A stretch of 64,000 bases of DNA, from contig CAVVEQ010000006.1 in NCBI GenBank assembly GCA_963747315.1, positions 434,001 to 498,000 on the forward strand, in the 5' to 3' direction. Below are positions 9,459-19,579 of the stretch, piece after piece. Every line of letters starts with the position of its first letter. Within the stretch, counting starts at the first letter, position 1. The translations under genes and the position numbers were made by a program. The DNA comes from CAVVEQ01 sp963747315 (GTDB taxonomy: Bacteria; Chloroflexota; Anaerolineae; Anaerolineales; Anaerolineaceae). Below the pieces are notes generated by a model. That model was given only the letters and a program-made list of their open reading frames with translations. It had not been told where the DNA came from and searched no databases.

Positions 9459-9985
9459 CCGCGTTCCATTTCCCATCCCGGTCGGGGGTACCCTTGCTCC
9501 AGGTAATCCTGCAGCAATCCCAGGGCTTCCTCTGCGCTGGTTTCTTTCACACTCAGCCTATCACCCGGGAATTGGAACCGCCATGCCCAGCAGCCATCCG
9601 ATGCGCTGATGGAGATCCACACCAACCCCACCGGCTTCTCAGGTGAACCTCCGCTAGGTCCGGCGATCCCGCTCACCGCCAGCCCGAGGATGGATGCCAC
9701 AGGAAAGTACCCACGCAGGGAATTGCGCACCCCCAGCGCCATTTCCAGCACCACCTCGCCGCTCACTGCGCCGGCGGCCTGAAGCGAATCCTCGCGCACT
9801 TCCAGCCAGGCCTGCTTGGATTCATTGGCGTAGGAAATGACCCCGCCAAGGAAGTAATCCGAAGCGCCCGGGATGTTGGTGATCCGGTTGCTGATCAGCC
9901 CGCCGGTACAGGATTCCGCCACAGCCAGGCGCATGCTGCGCGCTTTCAGGAGGGAGCCTATCTGCAGTTCGGGGATCGTGTTCAT
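9455..9985 (-). CDS. pncC: CinA C-terminal domain protein, nicotinamide-nucleotide amidohydrolase
   Basis: A 176-residue stand-alone CinA C-terminal (PncC) domain, which deamidates nicotinamide mononucleotide to nicotinate mononucleotide in pyridine nucleotide recycling. Visible family signatures: AVAESCTGGLISNRITNIPGAS with the catalytic Ser/Thr-rich loop, GGVISYANESK, VSGEVVLEMA and AVSGIAGPSGGSPEKPVGLVW. The N-terminal molybdopterin-binding-like domain of full-length CinA is absent, as in E. coli PncC/YdeJ-type proteins. Its stop overlaps the start of the glycosyltransferase gene (ATGA at 9455-9458). It is the first gene of the minus-strand operon. Confidence 0.9.
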   Translation of the reverse strand: MNTIPELQIGSLLKARSMRLAVAESCTGGLISNRITNIPGASDYFLGGVISYANESKQAWLEVREDSLQAAGAVSGEVVLEMALGVRNSLRGYFPVASILGLAVSGIAGPSGGSPEKPVGLVWISISASDGCWAWRFQFPGDRLSVKETSAEEALGLLQDYLEQGYPRPGWEMERG

Positions 9986-10040
9986 GGGAGAATGAAGTGA
10001 TCTGGTTTTTCCCGGTGAAAAAAGTACTGGGGTATTTAAG

Positions 10041-10081
10041 CGTCAAACGCCTGGATGAGGGGGGCATCCAAGCGTTCGACG
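10041..10081. repeat. Long imperfect hairpin in intergenic region
   Basis: Inverted repeat with outer arms CGTC/GACG, one mismatch, then 12-base arms (10046-10057 and 10065-10076, one non-identical pair) around a loop containing a run of G. It lies in the 156-base gap upstream of the cinA gene and downstream of the lipoprotein gene, both on the minus strand. There is no T-tract directly after it on the minus strand (TTTTTT occurs only about 25 bases further), so it is at best a weak terminator; it could instead lie in the cinA leader. Confidence 0.45.
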
Positions 10082-10141
10082 TTGTCAATATTACCATAAG
10101 TCAAGAAAGAAAACATTAGAATTTTGTGAGCAGTTTTCGAA

Positions 10142-11405
10142 TTAATCCCCGGAATAATATTTACCCAGGTACACACCCTTCGCAAAAAGAGTGATCGCTC
10201 CGCTTTCTGTGTTCAGCTTCAGCAAATAAGCCTCCTCCCATGTGTTTCCACGACCCTCCACAAGGAGATTGGTGTTATCCAGCCAGGCGGCCGGCCTGAT
10301 CCACAAATTAGGAAGGCCCACCGCATTAGCGAATTCGGTGTCTGTTTTCTGCTTCACCAGTTGAACATCGGCACTTGCTGGCGCAACGCGGAGGACCGAA
10401 TGAAAATTGGGAGTCTCCGACATCTGGAATCCACTTCCCTCCAGCCAGGCCAAGTGCGAATTATCCGGGGAGAAGACCGCATCTCCCGCGCCGCGATCCG
10501 AACCGGGAAGCATAGGAATTTCCACCTGGGAGTTCATTTTTACGTCCAGGATAAAGAGTTTAGAAAGATCATCCCTGTGCGAATAAGCAACCAGGCCCTG
10601 GTCATCAGAAATACCGCTGAAGCGCTGATTTTCATCCAATACCAGTGTGGCAGCTGGCTGACCAGCTTCCAATCGGTAGAGCCCGCTATAAGGTGGAAAT
10701 ACAATATCCCCGCCGATCCCGTAGGGTATGTGCGCATACCACACCCCGCCGGGTTGCCCCTCTCCGCAGATAACAGACACCGGGAAGATCGCAAATCCTC
10801 GCGTGTCGAGTTCCGAGATCACCGGTGACACTCCCCCAACTACAGCTCCCTGCGAGAGGTAGAGCGCGTTCTGGGTGCCGCCCGCGGTAAATTCGGTCGT
10901 TGCGTAGGAGAATGCGTCACACCAGCCATCGCCAGCCATGGCCACAAGATTTTGGAGGTTGGTTAGTAATTGGATATCTCCAGGGTTACGATACTCCGAA
11001 AGTGCGTACTCCGGGTAGGTGTAGAACATTACCCGGTTGGATTCATTGGGTAGTGCGTAATCCGAAGAAGGCAGAGTTGTATTCGGGCTCAGGCTGAGGT
11101 CATTTCCCAGCGTCAGCTCGGCCAGGAAAGCCCCATCCGGCGAAAGCAGGTTGACCCCCTTTTTGTCCATCGGATCCACCAGGATTGCTCCCAGGTTGCG
11201 GAAGCCTTCGGTGGGTTCGAATGGATTGGCAACCTGCGAAGTTTCCGTCGGAAGGATGACAGCAGGTTCCTGCGTTGGCGGGGGAGACTGAGGCGTGGGC
11301 TCTTCGGTGGGCTGCCCGATGGTCACCGTGAAAGGCAGAGCGCAGGCCAGGCTCGTGAGAAGCCAGGAGAGATGCAGCACAAACTAAAATTAGCTTCTTT
11401 GGCAT
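10142..11405 (-). CDS. Lipoprotein with beta-propeller-like repeats, apparent frameshift in signal peptide
   Basis: A secreted lipoprotein of about 420 residues with no recognised enzymatic domain. A GTG at 11380 opens the long frame, but an ATG at 11405 in the neighbouring frame gives MPKKLILV, and removing one A/T of the triplet at 11381-11383 fuses it to VLHLSWLLTSLAC: a perfect lipoprotein signal (basic start, hydrophobic core, LAC lipobox). A Pro/Thr/Glu-rich linker follows. The body has repeated units such as FSPDNSHLAWLEG typical of TolB/WD40-like propellers. Function unknown; perhaps a surface or periplasm-facing binding protein. It starts 7 bases after the stop of the preceding lipoprotein gene, so the two are co-transcribed. 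Confidence 0.72.
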
Positions 11406-11412
11406 GGGAAAC

Positions 11413-11940
11413 CTATTTTTCCGAAATATTGATGGCTATTGCCAGTTTATCCCCCGCCGGGGTCATGCTGATGGTCGCCTTTGATGTGGCATTCTCAAAG
11501 TTGATATAGGCCATCTTCGGGACCACAAGGCTCGGCTCAGTCTCCTGCCAGCCATTCGCAGGCATTTCCTGCCTGTAAAAACGCACAGCCTCTTCAAGAC
11601 TGACCGTGGTCATAAAAAGCACCTGGCTCTCACTTCCAAAAAATCCGTAAGGGTCGGGGAGTACAGGGATATCGGTTGGAGCTTCACCGATATTGATATC
11701 GGGAGGGATGGCCATAAGCGTAGCTTCTATTTGCGGTCCCATTTCACCCATCATCACTTCCGCGGTCAGCTGGATATTTCCAACAGCCTCTGTGGAGACG
11801 CTGCTGACTGTTTCGAGCACCTGCTCTCTCACTTGATCCCCGATATTGTCGAAATTGGGGATCAAAGCACATGCCAGGGTGAAGGTAACCAATAGAATTA
11901 AAATGGCAATAACTTTAAGTTCAAGCTTTTTCTGTTTCAT
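11413..11940 (-). CDS. Small lipoprotein of unknown function
   Basis: A 175-residue protein. I start it at 11940 rather than the earlier in-frame codon at 12000, because here a basic MKQKKLELK is followed by a hydrophobic core and the lipobox TLAC, and AAAGGCAGG lies about 6 bases upstream as ribosome-binding site. After the lipid-anchored Cys comes a polar region and then a C-terminal part with AVRFYRQEMPANGWQE, a pattern seen in small secreted proteins that pack two alpha-beta units. No known domain is recognised. Neighbours are a GH116 glycosidase upstream and another lipoprotein downstream on the same strand. Confidence 0.72.
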   Translation of the reverse strand: MKQKKLELKVIAILILLVTFTLACALIPNFDNIGDQVREQVLETVSSVSTEAVGNIQLTAEVMMGEMGPQIEATLMAIPPDINIGEAPTDIPVLPDPYGFFGSESQVLFMTTVSLEEAVRFYRQEMPANGWQETEPSLVVPKMAYINFENATSKATISMTPAGDKLAIAINISEK

Positions 11941-12003
11941 CTTAACCTGCCTTTCTTGTCTATCACTAATAGCATACCACGATGGAAAACCCGAAAGCAA
12001 TAA

Positions 12004-14442
12004 TTAATTCGTGGATTTACTTTGTTTCCAGGCTTGCAGCATACCCCAGATGGCCAGCGGGCGCATGTAGGCAATCGAGCGGTAGTCACCATTTTCATTC
12101 CACGCCTCCGGGGTTTGGAACCAGTAACCCATTTTTTCATAGGTCATGTTAAAAACACCCCGGGCTGTTTTGAATGCCTCTTCCACCATCCCGTTCTGGA
12201 TCATCAACGCAGCCAGCGCGTAGGTTGAGCCCGTCCAGACTTCCTGCGATTGCAGGCTCGTCCGGTCGATGCTGCCATCCGGGCGTACACCGTTCATCGC
12301 ACCAATGGAGCCACCCTTAATGCCCATCACATTCTTCTCAAATATCTTCTCGAGCATCGAGCGGGTATGCGCTTCGGGGATCACAGCCTGCAGGTTGCTC
12401 ATCCGTGTGTACCATTCTCCCGCCAGAGCGTCGGCCATGATGCTGTTGTGCTGGCGGTTTGAGGAACAATCGTAATCGTAATACTCGCCGTTCCATAACC
12501 GGCTTTCATATGCAGCGGAAGCCCTCACGAGCATTTTCGAATAAAATTCCGCTTTCCGGATTTTTCCAAGTTTAGTGGCCATCGCCTCGGTGGCTTGCAG
12601 ACAGGCCAGCCACAGGCAGCCAGTATAAGCGCTGGGTCCCTTCACCGACCAGGCGTCGTAAGTTTGATCGGGAAAGCCATCGTTCTCCACCAGCCCATCG
12701 CCGTCGCGGTCAAAGCGGATCATGAACTCCACCGCCTGTTCCACCGCGTCCCAGCAATGTTCCAAAAAAGCCTTATCGCGTGTGAAGGTGAAATCCCGAT
12801 AAACCTGCAGGACAAACTTGGGATTCAAGTCCTTCCAGATGCCGCTGTTGTGGAAATCGTATCCATTTACCAGGTAAAAGGGATCCTCCTGCGGCCAGCC
12901 CAGGTCGTGCGGGAGGGCACCGCGGATCTTGCGTGGACGCAGGGCATTATCCAGCATGGTCCTGCGTTTCTGCGGGATAGACATATCAACAGTACCAGCG
13001 AAATCCCGCTGCAGGCTCAGCTCGATCTTTGGAAAGAGCATCGCCAGGGCAATTGATGAGTAAAAATGCACGTCGTAAGTGTTGACCATGCGGTATTCAT
13101 GCCCTTCCAGGTAACCAAAGTGCCCAATGGAAGCCGCAGTAAGTTCCTCATCTGTAGTGTGCGCCCAGATAACCCCACCCTCCACCAGGTAATACAGTTC
13201 ATTGAATAGAGTGCTTTTAAACCAATCCGGCAAGTCCGGGTCATCCAGAACAGGTTTTTGCCAGGCAGCGATCTTACGCTCCCAACCTTCGTAATGAAGC
13301 AGCGCATCGCGAGCGATCCGCGGCGCTGAATTTCCGCTGGTTCCATAATAAGCCGCGTAATGGCGGAAGAATTCCCTACCCATCCCGGTATGGATGCGGG
13401 GCATATCCCAGGCCAGGCTGAAGGAGATCTCTTTCGATCCTCCAGGGGGAAGGTTGAACCTGGCTGCAATTGCCGCCCCTATCGTTTCGCCGCTTGCTGA
13501 GCTTTCTTCACTGCCTGAATCATCCAGACCGCCGTCCGATGTAAAATCCTGCCAGATATCGCCACCATCCCCGTTGGTGAAGAAGTGAGTTCGTTTACTC
13601 AGTTTTACTCCCGGGGTTTTTCTGGCTGCAATTGCAAAGGTTAAGGAGTCTTCGATGATCTCCACCGGATTTTTCCCCCCGGAAAGATCCGTCTTAGGCT
13701 GGCGGTGAACATGGCGCAGGTTGACGCCTTCAGCCATCGGTAGCGTGAACGGGCTGTTGGTATGCCCCCCTGCGGAATCATTGGTAGAACCCGTTCCATT
13801 CTGAAACGTGAACATCAGGCTGACTTCAACTGGCTGCTGCCCGGTATTTTCCACTTGCCAGGAGAACACTCCCACCGGGTAACTGCTCTCCCGGTAATTG
13901 CCGGGGATAAACGGAGAAACCTGCCTGCAGGTCATGCGAATGCCCGGTAATGGTTCCTCATAAACGGTCCAGGCACGCGGGAAAAGGGCGTGGTAGGTGG
14001 CGCAGGCGGGATCCAGACCCCAATTCCAGGCAGAAAGCGATCCGTCAGTGGGTTTTACCGGGGAAAGCGTCACTGCTCGCGGCACTTCTTCTCCTCGCCG
14101 GACAAATAGCGAAAATTGGTCTGCACTGACTACCTTCTCATGAATGAATCCCGGTCGCAGCGACCAACGCCGGAAATCCCCTCTCCACCCTCGACCAATG
14201 GATCCCCCGCCGATTCCACCCAAAGGCACCCCCTGGTTTGGCCCGGGGGGTTCTGCTTTCATCGCGCTGATCGGGTCAAAACCAACAGATGTTTTTTTAC
14301 GATTGTTGTTGATGATCCGCGCAACTACTGGCAGCATTTTCAAAATCGTCGATAAGGAAACAAGCCGGGCTGGTCGGCCATAATCCATGAGGATTTTATC
14401 CAGCCGCCTGGACCAGGCCTGGGGGGGAATGGTATCAGTCAT
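12004..14442 (-). CDS. GH116-family glycoside hydrolase (beta-glucosidase/glucosylceramidase type)
   Basis: An 812-residue glycosidase of the GH116 family (bile-acid beta-glucosidase GBA2 relatives and archaeal beta-gluco/xylosidases). The N-terminal beta domain has GGIGGGSIGRGWRGDF; the C-terminal (alpha/alpha)6 barrel has NELYYLVEGG, whose Glu corresponds to the nucleophile, GALPHDLGWPQEDPF, and NDGFPDQTYDAW, whose Asp corresponds to the acid/base residue. No clear signal peptide is seen, so it is probably cytoplasmic. The start ATG at 14442 has AAAGG about 8 bases upstream. It lies 30 bases after adenosine deaminase on the same strand. Likely substrates are beta-glucosides or glucosyl lipids; the neighbouring flippase-like gene would suit a lipid substrate, but that is inference. 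Confidence 0.88.
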   Translation of the reverse strand: MTDTIPPQAWSRRLDKILMDYGRPARLVSLSTILKMLPVVARIINNNRKKTSVGFDPISAMKAEPPGPNQGVPLGGIGGGSIGRGWRGDFRRWSLRPGFIHEKVVSADQFSLFVRRGEEVPRAVTLSPVKPTDGSLSAWNWGLDPACATYHALFPRAWTVYEEPLPGIRMTCRQVSPFIPGNYRESSYPVGVFSWQVENTGQQPVEVSLMFTFQNGTGSTNDSAGGHTNSPFTLPMAEGVNLRHVHRQPKTDLSGGKNPVEIIEDSLTFAIAARKTPGVKLSKRTHFFTNGDGGDIWQDFTSDGGLDDSGSEESSASGETIGAAIAARFNLPPGGSKEISFSLAWDMPRIHTGMGREFFRHYAAYYGTSGNSAPRIARDALLHYEGWERKIAAWQKPVLDDPDLPDWFKSTLFNELYYLVEGGVIWAHTTDEELTAASIGHFGYLEGHEYRMVNTYDVHFYSSIALAMLFPKIELSLQRDFAGTVDMSIPQKRRTMLDNALRPRKIRGALPHDLGWPQEDPFYLVNGYDFHNSGIWKDLNPKFVLQVYRDFTFTRDKAFLEHCWDAVEQAVEFMIRFDRDGDGLVENDGFPDQTYDAWSVKGPSAYTGCLWLACLQATEAMATKLGKIRKAEFYSKMLVRASAAYESRLWNGEYYDYDCSSNRQHNSIMADALAGEWYTRMSNLQAVIPEAHTRSMLEKIFEKNVMGIKGGSIGAMNGVRPDGSIDRTSLQSQEVWTGSTYALAALMIQNGMVEEAFKTARGVFNMTYEKMGYWFQTPEAWNENGDYRSIAYMRPLAIWGMLQAWKQSKSTN

Positions 14443-14472
14443 GGATTCGCCTTTCTTTTTTAATGAGTGTGG

Positions 14473-15472
14473 TCAGCGGGAATACTTGCTGCGAATGCGG
14501 TCTTTTTCGTTCCCATCCAGGAAGGCGGCCTCCAGCGAATTCCATCTGGCCTGTTTGATCTGTTCCACGCTCAAACCTGCCTGTGGCGCTGCAACATCCA
14601 GCTCGTATGCAAGATCAATCCCGCTGATACCGGGATCATCGGTATTGATCGTGGCGCGGATACCTTTTTCCATGAACTGTCGCAGGGGATGAGTGGCGTA
14701 ATCCGAAACCGTGCTGGTCTGCACGTTGCTGGTCAGGTTGGATTCAATCGGAATCGCTTTTTCGACAAGGTAATCCATTAGTGCCGGATCTTCAGGCGCG
14801 TGCACCGCATGCCCGATCCGCTCGGCTCCCAACTCCTTCACGGCCTGCCAAACCGAGTCCGCCCCTGCGGCCTCCCCGGCGTGCACGGTGATGCGCAGCC
14901 CGGCATCGCGGGCTTTTTTGAAGTGCGGGATGAAAAGATCGCCGGGGAAATTAACTTCATCTCCCGCCAGGTCCAGCCCGGTGATATCCTCCCGGCAGGA
15001 AAGGATCGCATCCAATTCCCGCATGGCCGAATCCGCACCATAAGTACGGCTGAGGATGCCGATCAATCCAACCGGTATGCCGAAACAGCGCACCCCATCC
15101 TGAACACCTTCCACAACGGCTATGGGTGACCGCGGTTGCATCCAGTTGGTGAGCTTTTGCCATAAAAAGCGGGCTGAAGCGCAGTTCCACGTAATCCAAC
15201 CCCCCCATGGCTGCATCCTCCACATTTTCGAAAGCGATCCTGCGAATCGCGTCCGCGTCCACCATCACCAGGGTTTGCCATTTGAATTTTTCAAAGAATG
15301 CCAGGATCCCCGGTTGCGGCGCGGTCACCTGCACTACCGGGCGGAGTTCTTCTACCGTCCAGGCAGGCAGTTGCAGATTATGCTGGTTGGCTAAATCAAT
15401 GATCGTCTGCACACGCACGCTGCCATCCAGATGGCGGTGCAGATCGATCAATGGAAGGTCTTCGGGGATCAT
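14473..15472 (-). CDS. add: Adenosine deaminase, one apparent frameshift
   Basis: Deaminates adenosine (or a related purine such as adenine) to inosine using a zinc ion. Visible: LIDLHRHLDGS with two zinc-binding His at the N-terminus, the third metal His and catalytic Glu in VHAGEAAG, and the last metal ligand in NTDDPGISG. SNLTSNVQT is the usual substrate-side motif. The frame changes near 15126, where one base in CGGTCACCC on the coding strand looks extra; correction joins HQLDATAV to PIAVVEGVQDG and gives a protein of about 332 residues, the family's usual size. The start ATG overlaps the stop of the upstream membrane protein as ATGA (15469-15472). Confidence 0.87.
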
Positions 15473-16668
15473 AACTCGCCCTTGATCAGGGATTCTGCCA
15501 GATCCTCGGTTATCTCATCCTCAGGGGTGATCTGAAATGCTTCCTTGCCTTTTTCCTGCGCAAGAAAGCGGAAGGAGATGAATCCGACCAGCAGCGGAAG
15601 CCAGAAGGTGAACCCGCGGAAGCTGAGTGTGATGAGAGTGGCGGAGCTTAGCGGAACACCCAGTGATTTCAGCGCGATGGTCATCACCCCTTCTACGATG
15701 CCGATTCCGGCTGGTGTTGGGGAAGCATAGTAAAACAGATAACAGAGACTAAAACTGGCTATGAGGATCCCGGGCGTGAAGGGTTCTTTGAAAGCGATGA
15801 ACATTAACATCAGGATAATAAGGAGTACAACCTTGTTCACCATCGCAAGTGAAAATGGAATGATTAATTTTCGCCATTCGGTGCGAAGCAGGCTGATCGA
15901 TTCAATCGCAGTATCCGAAAAGGTTTCCGCGCTGCTTAGCGGCAGGAATTCACGGCGGATCACCCGGCGAACCAGCCGGTCGATCAACTTGGAAGCACCC
16001 ACAAAAAACGCGCGGAACTTATCCGGGTGACGGAATCCAAGGAAAAGCATAAAGACCATGAAGATCACAAATGCGAACAATCCCAGAGCCGAGGAGATTA
16101 TTGGCCAGCCCAAAAGGCTGCGCTTTAGTAATGAGAAGAATCCCAGCGTAATCACCAGCAGTAAAGAGAGGTATTCGAAGATCATGTAAAGCGTACCCAC
16201 AACTGTTGCAGAACCCTTCGGATACCCCCTGTGTTGCGCGTCCGCCCAGAAAACCGCGAGACCGGCCATGCCATAGGATGGAGTGACAACGTTAGCGAAA
16301 TTTGCAGAAGTACTCAGAAGAAAAACATGCTTATAGGTTTCACGGATGCCGATTATCTTGAAGTTCAGCTGATAGATCAAGGAGGCAATCATTAGCCAGA
16401 GCCCCTCGAACGCAAGCGCAAGCACCAGATAATTGGCCGAAATGCTTGCAAGCATCCTGCCCATGTTTTGGATCTCCGAAATCCTGGCGATCACAAAAAT
16501 GGTGGTAAATCCAAGAAATACCACCAACAGGATGGTGTAGAACTTGGGGTGGCCTGATTTTTTGGAAGAGGTCTTCGGTCGAGGATGATCTTCAGGGCGT
16601 TGGGTTGCCTGGCTCAAATGCTCTCCGATGGATGGATTCCGCGTTGGGTAATGGGTTGATTTTAGCAT
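15469..16668 (-). CDS. YbhN/UPF0104-type flippase-like integral membrane protein (LPG synthase membrane-domain family)
   Basis: An approximately 399-residue membrane protein with about eight hydrophobic helices, belonging to the family of the N-terminal domain of lysylphosphatidylglycerol synthase (YbhN/AglD-like). Family signatures include NFANVVTPSYGMAGLAVF and SPTPAGIGIVEGVM. These proteins lack the catalytic aminoacyl-transferase domain and are thought to move or tether lipid-linked molecules. I start it at 16668, where AAGGAG lies 6 bases upstream of ATG, instead of an earlier in-frame codon at 16716. The stop overlaps the adenosine deaminase start. Confidence 0.82.
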   Translation of the reverse strand: MLKSTHYPTRNPSIGEHLSQATQRPEDHPRPKTSSKKSGHPKFYTILLVVFLGFTTIFVIARISEIQNMGRMLASISANYLVLALAFEGLWLMIASLIYQLNFKIIGIRETYKHVFLLSTSANFANVVTPSYGMAGLAVFWADAQHRGYPKGSATVVGTLYMIFEYLSLLLVITLGFFSLLKRSLLGWPIISSALGLFAFVIFMVFMLFLGFRHPDKFRAFFVGASKLIDRLVRRVIRREFLPLSSAETFSDTAIESISLLRTEWRKLIIPFSLAMVNKVVLLIILMLMFIAFKEPFTPGILIASFSLCYLFYYASPTPAGIGIVEGVMTIALKSLGVPLSSATLITLSFRGFTFWLPLLVGFISFRFLAQEKGKEAFQITPEDEITEDLAESLIKGEL

Positions 16669-16742
16669 CCAAATCTCCTTAACCCCAAGGTAGTAGCAAA
16701 ATCCATGCCACCGCATAACAGGGGATGAAGGAGGTTTGAACT

Positions 16743-19579
16743 CTAACCCGGAATGTCCTGGTATTTATCGAGATTCCAGATGCGGATGTTATCCAGCAGC
16801 ATCTGAACTTTTCCTTGGGAGGCTCCCCGGTAAAAATAATAATCGTGGAACATGGTTTTTGGGAGGGCAGGATCCTCAAAATACATAAATGGATTCCCGT
16901 CCACCAACACCGCGATCCGGTCACCGTTGCGGATGATGGTCAGACTTGCTTTCAGCGTATCCTGCGCCTTGATGGTGCCGCTATGAAGCGCCCGCCATTC
17001 TTCGGTTTTAGGATCCTGCTGCATAATGGTACCTTCCCAATTCTCGCCAGTGTTGGTCAAATGTACCGCCCAACTTCCGAAACTACCTGTAAAGACTTCC
17101 TCAAAGACACTTTGGTCATTCTGTCCAAATTCGATATCGTACGTCTCGGCAAAATGATTGAAATTCACTTTTCTCTGCCTGGCCATCCCATAATCCTTCA
17201 GAATTGCCATCAACAAAGCTTCATTTTCTAGGGTCACTGCACCCAGGGCAGGTTTATCGCCATCGCGGAAACCCCATTGAGGATCAGGAATCGAAAAATT
17301 ATCAAAGAAATCTGGTTTCTTATCCTGTACAGCTTCAAGGATTGGCGTGGAGAACTCCGCAACCCAATCCGGGAGCACAACCGTCGGTTCTGGAGTCGGC
17401 TCCGGCGTGAAAGTGGCTGTCGGGATAGATTCCGTCGCCAGGATCGCTGGCATATATGGTGCCTCTCTCCCGGTCACCTTGAAATAAAGAAGGTAAATCA
17501 CACCTGCTGCGATCAGGAAAAGCGGCACGGCGATCAACCAGGGGTTGAACCCTCTTCCTTCCGTTTCTTCAGGTTCTGCTTTTTTTCCGGGAGGCGGGGG
17601 TTTTTCCGGCGGAATAAGACTGTTTCCATAGAGGTAATAATCTTCCGAGGTGAAGACTGCTTCCACCTTCTTTGGTTGCTGCGTCTCTTCCTCAACCGGT
17701 TTGATTGCAGGTTTTTTTCGCACCGGTTTGGGTTTTTCCTCTGGCTTTTTCGGGCTTGCCTGGCTCTTTTGTTTTGGTTGCGAAACGGGTTCCTCGGGAA
17801 TGTACGCGGGATAACTGGTAATTCCATCATCCTGTCCAGGTACATAAATAGGCGTGCCGCCCTCCTGGGCGAACCTGCGCACGTTCGGTACAACCGGTTG
17901 GGATTGGAAATCATCCTGCTGGAATCCCGGCTCGGAAACAGCCGCCGCAGCGAACATCGGTCGGATGCGGGCAGATCCCTCCATGGGTTTCCCGGCCGGG
18001 GGAGGGTTCTGATCTGGAGACGGGGATTCCGTGACCAACGGCGGCACTTCGGGAGTGGGTGGGAACTCCAAAGCGCCGGGTTGAATGTAATCCACCCCCT
18101 CATCAGATGAGGAGTCTTCCAACGAGAAAGGAGTCTTTTCACCGAAAGGATTGGTGTTTGGATTGTCCCGTGCTTCAGACGCGACTGATTCATTCTCAAA
18201 TTCAGGTCCAAGGTAGCGTTCCGCAAATTCCTGCAATGCGGGTACTTCGATGGGAGGGAATTCTCCCTGCTCTGGCGTGGCAGCGGCTGCGGTAAACTCG
18301 GGAAAGGAGGACTCCTCAATCCCAGCGATTGAAGGGAGAATACCTTCCGCTGACCCAGTCTGGATACCATCCGTTTTTTGAACCGGAATGCTGCCGGGGT
18401 TAATATCGCCAAATGCCACAAGGGTCGATTCATAGCGCTGATCGATCACATCATCGCCGCAGCGTGGGCAGTGATGGTCAAACGGATCAATCTCCACCGA
18501 CTTGCGGCAGTTGGGGCAGAAACCTTTCAGTGAAACATCGAATTTTGCATGACAGTGCGGGCAGACTCGTGTATCCGCCTTTATCTGCTGATGGCAAACA
18601 GGGCAGGCAGAGCTCTGCACCTGGCTCCATTCTGGCGTCTCCATGGAATCTAAAACGTTCGGATCTGATTGAATGCCAACAACCGCGATCTCGGGTGAAT
18701 TGAACGGGAAGAGATCATCGGGTAACTTAGGTTCCGGTTCCGCCATTCCCGGTGTTTGCAGTGCTTGTTTTTCCGGGGGAATCCTTGGTTGAACCGCAGG
18801 GGGTAATGCCTCCGGAGGAAGTACGGTTTGCACCGGATGGTTTACTACAGGTGGGATTACCGCTGGGGGGACAGAATTCACCCTGGGTTCCAGGGATTTG
18901 ATCTCGGGCAGGTTATCGGGGATATATGGTTCGGGTAAACCCGAGGAAGGTTTGGGTTTCGGATCTGGTTTCGGTCTGGTTTCGATTCAGGCTTGGCTGC
19001 AGGTTTTTCCAATTCTTCCGCTTTTTGTGCTTCCGCAGCAGCTGGTTTTTGCGAAGATCCGCGGTTGCGGCCTTCCACCGGGTGAAGCTTGGCGGTCACC
19101 TTCGCCGGCAAGGGTGGTTTGCCTTGTGGCTCCTTACCCTTAACGGAAGTGCTCTGTTCAAGGTTGGTTGAGGACGCGATCTCCTTAAGCGCCAATTCAG
19201 ACATGTACCGAACGCCCTGGTGCTGGTCATTCAGCGCTTCTTTCAACGCCGGGATCGCACGCGGGTCGTGGATCTTGCCGAGTACCTCTGCCGCCATCAT
19301 GCGCGCCCAACGGTCCGGGTGCTTCAGGTAGACGCATAAAGGCTCCACAGCAGATGGACCCAGGTCCACCATTTTCTGGATGGATTTCTTCTGTGAATTC
19401 TTTTCGAGGGTCTTCAGGTCAAAGATGTGCGCGTCGATCTCTGCCTGAACAAGCATGCCTTCCAGGCCGGCAGCGGGGGGTTCTTCATCCCCGGGCAGGC
19501 TGAAAGGGGAATTCGAAGGAGCCCGGAGCTTATCCGCTGGATCCTGAGACGGAAATTCCTCGATATTGTCGTCTGTCAT
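16743..19579 (-). CDS. HEAT-repeat, zinc-ribbon, membrane-anchored protein (one frameshift; possibly two genes)
   Basis: Read across a suspected missing base near 18974, this is one protein of about 945 residues: HEAT/PBS-lyase-like repeats at about 50-145 (AVEPLCVYLKHPDRWARMMAAEVLG), a charged linker, a Pro-rich stretch continuing in frame, a double zinc ribbon (CPVCHQQI...CPHCHAKF...CPNCRKSV...CPRCGDDV), a long disordered region, one membrane helix (PWLIAVPLFLIAAGVIYLLYF) and an outer domain of about 180 residues resembling concanavalin-type lectin folds. Alternatively the first frame ends at 18878 and a second gene begins at GTG 18881, overlapping as GTGA. The smooth Pro/Lys/Glu linker in the second frame upstream of that GTG favours a single protein. 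Function unknown. Confidence 0.65.

Noticed and set aside
18878..18881. GTG at 18881 as the start of a separate zinc-ribbon gene overlapping the HEAT gene
   Set aside because: It is possible, since GTGA overlaps are used elsewhere, but the frame upstream of it continues for about 30 codons with the same linker composition, so one protein with a missing base is preferred. Kept as the alternative in the feature.
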